DNA from: Clonostachys chloroleuca
Taxonomy: Eukaryota; Ascomycota; Sordariomycetes; Hypocreales; Bionectriaceae
Length of the DNA stretch: 64,000 bases
Direction of reading: 5' to 3'
Assembly (NCBI GenBank): GCA_037952775.1
Contig: JBANAY010000004.1
Coordinates: 5,084,001-5,148,000, forward strand
The notes below the pieces were generated by a model, which saw only the letters and a program-made list of their open reading frames with translations, was not told the origin of the DNA and ran no database searches. A program made the translations under genes and the position numbers. Positions 58,475 to 64,000 of this stretch are shown in pieces (the first letter of the stretch is position 1; each line of letters starts with the position of its first letter).

Positions 58475-60095
58475 ACAGCGTAAGCATGCTGAAGTCCTAA
58501 TCTATTCTTAACTCGAAGTAATAATGATTTAAGTGGAGGGGGGTGCAGCGTCGTGGACAGCGCCTCAACCAATTCCCCGACCGAAAGATCTGCGGCCAGC
58601 TTGGTCATTTTTGAACAGTTTAACACCACCAAAGTTCTACACGTTATGCTGGATACGCCTAATGTTTGACACTCCACGTTGAACTAGAACTAGAAAGCCT
58701 CTGCCACGGAAGAGAACCTTCCTGGCTGGTATCTTGACCGGAGGTGGACCCATGGAGTCTCCCCTTTAGGGACGCGCCGATGATCATCACCATGGAGCTC
58801 TCCCGTTGACATGGATGAGTCGCGTGACATGACAGGGGTTGGCGGGCCAGCTGCGTGTACCGGTACCTACCTAGAAACCGTACAAAATCCCAGCATAAAA
58901 GGAAGCTTATGCTTAGAACAAGATGTGTAAGCTTTATCCCTCTTGGATATCAAGCTCTACCTCAGTGCAATAGCTGCATGTCAAAGGATCTGCATGCACA
59001 CCAATCATCTCTTCCCCACCTACATCTACTACGAAAGCCAGCTTTACGCTCTCCGGAGTAGGAAATGCCCATCCCGTCCCAGAATGTGACAGCCCCGGGA
59101 AGATTCGCTACGGTCCCCGTTGCTGACTTGTTCCAATAGGATATATTTCCATGCATATTGACGCTAGAAACTACCAGCTTCAATAAAAAAGTAGTTTCCC
59201 TATTCGGCACACTTTCATTTTGCAGTGACCGGGTTCATCTTCTTCAAAACTACACTTGGCAAGATCGGACCATCACTTTTCCATGTATTAAATTAATTGA
59301 AAGAAGAATACCGAATTTTGGATTCGTTTTAGGAACCTGATGCTCTGGACTCGACTTCATAGTAGTCGTGGACTTACTAATTCGTTCCATAAAGCTCGTC
59401 AGCATCGGGCACTATGGCGTACCTGTTCCAGCGATTTACTCTCTCCATGCTTTCTATTCAGCTTTCATTTTCAAACATGCATTCTAAGGATATACTTTTG
59501 AGAGAATAGATTCAGTCTGTCTACACTCTCACTTCTCTCTTCTATCCGAACTTTGAAATCAAATTGATATGCTTATTAGTCTTGTGTAAGAATGCCTTTT
59601 AGTACATGTATTAACAGACATAATGTACTTCGGTCTCAATCTATTGCAGCCTTTTAGTTAACTTAGCTACTCATACAAGTTTGGTTATGGGCACGTGCCT
59701 AATTCTATCACTTACGGTCATGATCCATCCGCATTCCATCTATCCCGACATGCCTAGGTGAGCAACTATTGCTGGCCCACAAGGAGGCATAAGAGATCAT
59801 ATATAGCGAGGACAAATCCTTCGTTTGTATGCCTAATTACGTCAAAGATCTAGATATTTTGAAACCAGCTCCCATCGGGGGACTTCGCCATCTGTTGATC
59901 CGCCTGGCCAGTTGGAGATGCATTCGTGGGCACGATTTCACCAGCTTGATGGCCAACGGTTGTTCAAGTACCACAACCTCGGATAATTAACCATCATTTA
60001 GACTCACTCTAAGAGAAATATTCTAATAAACAAAGACGTTTCAATTGGTTATAGTTAGAGCAATGAAAAACATGGAGTAAATACCTTGCTAAAGT
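58475..60095. other. Intergenic, no gene seen
   Basis: Promoter side of the GT64 gene, then AT-rich DNA from about 59,100 on. Short frames only. Confidence 0.4.
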
Positions 60096-61456
60096 ATGAC
60101 GATCTTCTTCGGAATCATTTATATGATAGCTAAGAAAAAATACATTCAACCTGATATGCCTTTTTATCATGGCCTATCAGAAAGTACCCTTGACAAATGG
60201 AGAATGAACTTCCAACATCTATCCCGCACTCTGGTTCCTGGAAAGCTTTTCTGGAAGTTTACCTGCCATGCGGGAGAATGAGCAACAGCTCAACTCATTC
60301 TAAATCGCTCAAATCCATTACCAATATCGCGCAAGTGCATCGTTCAGTCGCGGGAAATCTAGATCAAACTCTCCGTTTGCTTGCATGATCAACTGGTATT
60401 TCAGAAGATCAGGCAAGACTTAGAAGCTCTACCTTCAATGTTCTTTTTTGTTCCAAGAGGCCCGCTTGCGCATTATCCCGTTTACAAAACTTGGTTCCGA
60501 CGGCTCGTATTTGGACGAACTAGACATATGCATATCAGCAGAGGGAGTCACGGCCATGATGCAGAAGGGATGCAAGCTTTCTGTCGTGAGCGCTCATTCA
60601 CCAAGGTCCGCCGCTTTTATTTGTTCAATCATTCTCTACAACTGACTTTAGCGTTGTCAAGATTTACTATAATGATTCCATGATAACAAGAAAGCATGTC
60701 TAGATGAAGCCGAGTCCCTTTTTCCGATAAATATATTTCAGTTCATGGGCCTTGATCCCAAAGGAATACTCCAGAGTTTTATCTGAGTCGCTAAGGCAAC
60801 TGAAGAATCTTGAATTCAGTCAGTGGGAACCCACGGACTTTATGGACTTGAGCATTTGTCTCGTTGGTGAATAGGCATTGCTAAAATCCAAGCTCTTTCT
60901 TACTATCAACTCACGACAGAGTGTAGCGGACATTCTAGAGTGCCAAAATAAACTAAGGAAAGCATACAATCGATACATGAGGCTAGTCGGTGGATGTAAG
61001 GAGGCAGTCCCTAGCCTCCTGGATTTGCACATTCACTGGGCAGCAGTCTTGGTCTTGTTAACTGGGCTAAAGAGACATCTCAAGGGTCCAGGCAACGACA
61101 GTTCAAAAGGGAATCGACACTATAAGAGAAGTTATTTGTATTTAGAAGGAGAGCACGTGGGTAATACCCACATAGCAACAGGAACAATGAAATCCCTTAT
61201 TTCTTGTGTTTTGTTTTTCAGAAATTGGTTCCTTGGATTTAAAATTGAAATTCTGCCCACTTCTCGTTGTCGATATATCCAACTTGGCATACGCGAGTTC
61301 CTCTCAATTGCATATACGCAACTGGGGGGCTTGGTTGACCCCAGCATGCTTTACCTAAAGCTGGATCCAGAAAGGCAAGATGCTGCGGCTTGGCGCCACA
61401 ATCTCCAATCTCTCATCAAATTCAATCAGCATTATGTTCTCTTGTATGATTCGTGA
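60096..61456 (+). pseudogene. Decayed hypothetical gene(s), several open segments
   Basis: Four plus-strand open segments follow each other in different frames: 60096-60281, 60381-60683, one inside 60448-60645 (DGSYLDELDICISAEGVTAM) and 60878-61456 (192 residues, ending in HNLQSLIKFNQHYVLLYDS). The last has helix-like content (ECQNKLRKAYNRYMRLVGG). I recognise no family. The frames could belong to one gene broken by shifts and stops, or to a gene with introns I did not resolve. The DNA is AT-rich compared with the neighbouring genes. Low certainty. Confidence 0.3.
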
Positions 61457-63366
61457 TGATGGTTATAATAACTAAAAGAACCAGCAGCTCTGAGTATGAC
61501 CATCATCGCCTTGCGCTACAGTTTACAAGAGCTTGATTGGCTTCCTGAGCTAGTAAGCCAACTTCATTGTAATCTATCAAATCAGATACAACTCGCCAAA
61601 AATATTTCCTCAAGTAGCTAGCTCACTAACAGGGAGTAATATTTACTCAGCCGGGCAGAAAGCGGCTGGTATGGCGGCAAGTCAGGGTAACCACCAAGCT
61701 GGTCCAGGCCTCCGTGTAATGTCAGCCCTCGTCGCCACCAACCGTCAGCAAGCCGAGAAGGTCGGAAGTTCTCGACCAGCCAACACTTAATATCATCCTA
61801 CGTAAGCACTTCGTTTGAAGCCCCTGGTTTGCTTTAAAGCCAACCAACGTAAGCCTAACATACACAAAGTTCTTTTGCCTTACGCTTATGAAGGGCAGTA
61901 TTTTTCGACATACTGTGAGTACTGATCAAGCTTTTAGGTACCCACAATCAGTCGCAAAGCTCTCTTCCCTCTCTCATTCCAATTATGAGATATTGGAAAT
62001 ACAAAGACCTAGTATTACATATTGATTCCCCAGACCTTCTCCATGACGCGCACGCAGACATGATCTGCAAATCACAACTCAAGTAGCGGGGAAGGAAATT
62101 GGCGCATCTCAGCTGTGATCCAACCTCGATCAAATACTTATGTAATTATGTATAGCTGGTTGCTGGGATTGAACGTGTGCTGGAATCATTCGTTGTCGAT
62201 CGAACGGGCTGTTTAGATCCACATATGCAGGTACATCCTCCAAGCAGCTTTGTTGGTTTAGGTGCAATCTTTTTATCCCTTTACGGAAAGGATTTCAATC
62301 TAGGTTTAGGGGGCAAAATAATGCAGCTATGAAGGCAAACGGCTAACGCGAAAAGAGCGCAGATGGGAGAGAATGATGCAATCAAAGAGAGTACCTCCTG
62401 TTCAACCACCTGCAGGAATCGCATAACTTAATGGGCCAGAAGTCAAAGGCGGTAAACAAGGCTGGCGGGTGACGGCAACAATAAGCGGGCAGTCAAGGCT
62501 CAACAAAATTTCCCCATAATGCAGTGCACTCTGTGTCTCAAGTCTGCCTTTGATCCATGCGTCATGTAGGGCGTGCCGAGGCGCCGTTCCTTATCTCTAC
62601 AGCACTAGCAGATTAGTAACTCTTGGGCCTGCACAGTTTAATTTGCCTCCAAAAGGGACCAGCAAGGATTGCCTTATGGACAAGGCCAAGGTCAAACCTA
62701 GGAGAGGCGGCTGGACTGAACGGGTGGAAGTCACGTCGATTCTACCAAAGATAGTAACAATTTTCAGTCTCCTGTGGGTTTGGCCCCAACGCAACAGTTG
62801 GGCTTATGCATGCTATGTCACCACCATCACGGCTCGGTTGTGCTTGAACACTAGCTAGCCAGCTAATTAGCACCTTTTTCTCGAACGTGATTCCCTCAGG
62901 AGCGTAAGTTATGTGGAGATGCTGAGCCCTTGGCGTCCAGCCTGCTTCACAAAAATGCGAAACGAACGGGGCAGCGTTGGCTTAATACCCAAGCCTCCCA
63001 ATCAGGTCGAGGATGTGGTCAGCCATGGGGTAACATCAAATTGACCAACCAACTAAGGCTGATCTCGGCGGCGGCTCCCCCTGAATATGCTTTGTGGCGG
63101 CTGTTGGTCGCCATAAGTTGGCTTGGCTAGTTTGCTAGCCTGTGTCAGCATTCAGCTCCTGAGCAAACGCATGAATCCTGTGTGCCTGCTGCTACATCAA
63201 GACTGGTCCAAAACGCCCCAGCGAGTGTGCTAGTCCCACAAGGCAGAGAGTGATTACCCTCACGCTCTTGGCATTACTCCTTCAAGTGGTGATATTCTTG
63301 TGGCGTACGGTGGGCAATTTCCCCTGTCTGTGTATCGTTTGATGAATACGATCAGCATTGCCCAGG
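61457..63366. other. Intergenic, no gene seen
   Basis: Two kilobases without supportable genes. From about 62,500 base composition returns to normal; this part is likely the far promoter of the last gene. Confidence 0.4.
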
Positions 63367-63385
63367 CCAATGGATGGGTATTAAA
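63367..63385 (+). promoter_or_regulatory. CCAAT and TATA-like elements of the last gene
   Basis: CCAAT at 63367-63371 and TATTAAA at 63379-63385, about 145-165 bases before the ATG at 63531. The leader that follows is C/T-rich without ATGs. Confidence 0.4.
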
Positions 63386-63530
63386 GGAGGCTCTCCCCAC
63401 GCCCCCTACAATGGAATGATTTCAGATCAGACAGTCAGACTTTCATTCTCTGTTCACTCGAGTAACTTCAAGACTTTCATTCTTTCCATATTCCACCAGT
63501 CTCTACCTCACTACCAATCCAACCGTCAAA

Positions 63531-64000
63531 ATGCTCTTTAACAAGATGACCGTTCTGGCCGCCGCCGTCTCTGGCGCCGCCGCTGCTGCCCAGCCTCCCG
63601 CTCCCACTGCCGTCCTCGACGAGCGTGACACCGCCGCCTGCGCCAGCGCTGCTCTCAAGTACGGTCCTGGCCTGCTCGACCTCCCCACCCCTAAGAACAC
63701 CAACATTCTCACCTTGACCGGCTCCGCCACCAAGTCTTGCGAGATCCCCGCCGTCACCGGCACCCTCGCCTCCGAGTACAGCTCCTACTGGTCCCAGTTC
63801 TCCAGCTGGCACAAGGAGCACGTCACCGACATCAGCAACCTCGTCAAGGCCTGCTCGGATGACCTCACCAGCCTCATGTCCGGCGTCACCTTCGACAGCA
63901 GCGTCCTCGAGCAGACCTCGTGCTCCAGCCTCAGCTGGCCCTCGCAGACCGGCGGCTCCAGCAGCGACGATAGCAAGAACAACACCAACAGCAGCAACAA
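63531..64000 (+). CDS. Secreted Ser/Asn-rich protein, 3' end outside the window
   Basis: Partial: 156 codons are visible and no stop is reached. The start has a GTCAAAATGC context after a C/T-rich leader. A signal peptide is likely at about residues 1-20 (MLFNKMTVLAAAVSGAAAAA). A mature part with cysteines follows (AACASAALKYG, SCEIPAVTG, SEYSSYWSQFSSWHKEHVTD, ACSDDLTSLMSG, TSCSSL), then a Ser/Asp/Asn-rich linker (GGSSSDDSKNNTNSSN) as found before GPI anchors. The pattern is similar to fungal proteins named infection-structure-specific, but I hold this only loosely. Codons are strongly C-ending, suggesting high expression. Surface or extracellular location is inferred. Confidence 0.7.
   Translation, partial: MLFNKMTVLAAAVSGAAAAAQPPAPTAVLDERDTAACASAALKYGPGLLDLPTPKNTNILTLTGSATKSCEIPAVTGTLASEYSSYWSQFSSWHKEHVTDISNLVKACSDDLTSLMSGVTFDSSVLEQTSCSSLSWPSQTGGSSSDDSKNNTNSSN

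Noticed and set aside
1..64000. CRISPR arrays, insertion sequences, plasmid or phage features
   Set aside because: Gene structure with spliceosomal introns shows eukaryotic nuclear DNA, and no such repeats were seen.

Overview
This window is nuclear DNA of a filamentous ascomycete (Pezizomycotina), most likely a Sordariomycete of the Hypocreales/Glomerellales type. Genes are 0.5-3 kb apart, introns are mostly 45-110 nt with GT-AG ends, and the gene content is typical: a HET-domain protein, a PTH11-type receptor, a CRH cell-wall transglycosylase, a yapsin-like protease and a DUR3 urea permease. The placement is an inference from gene content; no species can be named.

Layout. Bases 1-30 kb: an IlvD-family dihydroxy-acid dehydratase (minus), an alpha/beta hydrolase pseudogene (minus), a Pro/Gln-rich two-repeat Myb/SANT protein behind a long pyrimidine-rich leader, a GPI-type GH16 CRH enzyme, a lactonase-family beta-propeller, a GPI-type aspartic protease (minus), and two convergent single-pass membrane proteins with opposite-charge low-complexity tails. 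Bases 30-33 kb: a complete eight-exon urea permease behind a cluster of GATA-factor sites, which fits nitrogen-controlled expression. Bases 33-52 kb: a looser, more AT-rich stretch mixing intact genes (C11orf54-type metalloprotein, HSL-type esterase, PTH11-like receptor, FAD-dependent dehydrogenase, glutathione S-transferase) with broken ones (AIF-like oxidoreductase frameshift, hydrolase relic, old-yellow-enzyme pseudogene) and a dispersed 5S rRNA gene. Bases 52-64 kb: an intron-bearing tRNA-Leu(UAA), a HET-domain protein, a coding-like scrap ending in a poly(A) tract, a GT64-family glycosyltransferase, about 5 kb of mostly gene-free DNA with decayed ORFs, and the 5' part of a secreted Ser/Asn-rich protein cut by the window end.

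Functional themes. The cell surface is served by the CRH enzyme, aspartic protease, GT64 enzyme, two single-pass proteins and the terminal secreted protein. Nutrient use is served by the urea permease, the dehydratase and the tricarballylate-dehydrogenase-like flavoprotein. The hydrolase/oxidoreductase/GST/receptor stretch looks like a decaying detoxification or secondary-metabolism neighbourhood, with no backbone synthase visible. I found no convincingly new system. The points most worth following are the dehydratase paralogue without an obvious transit peptide, the paired single-pass membrane proteins, the GATA cluster, and the pattern of independent gene-breaking lesions. Exon boundaries were worked out by hand from reading-frame phase and splice signals.
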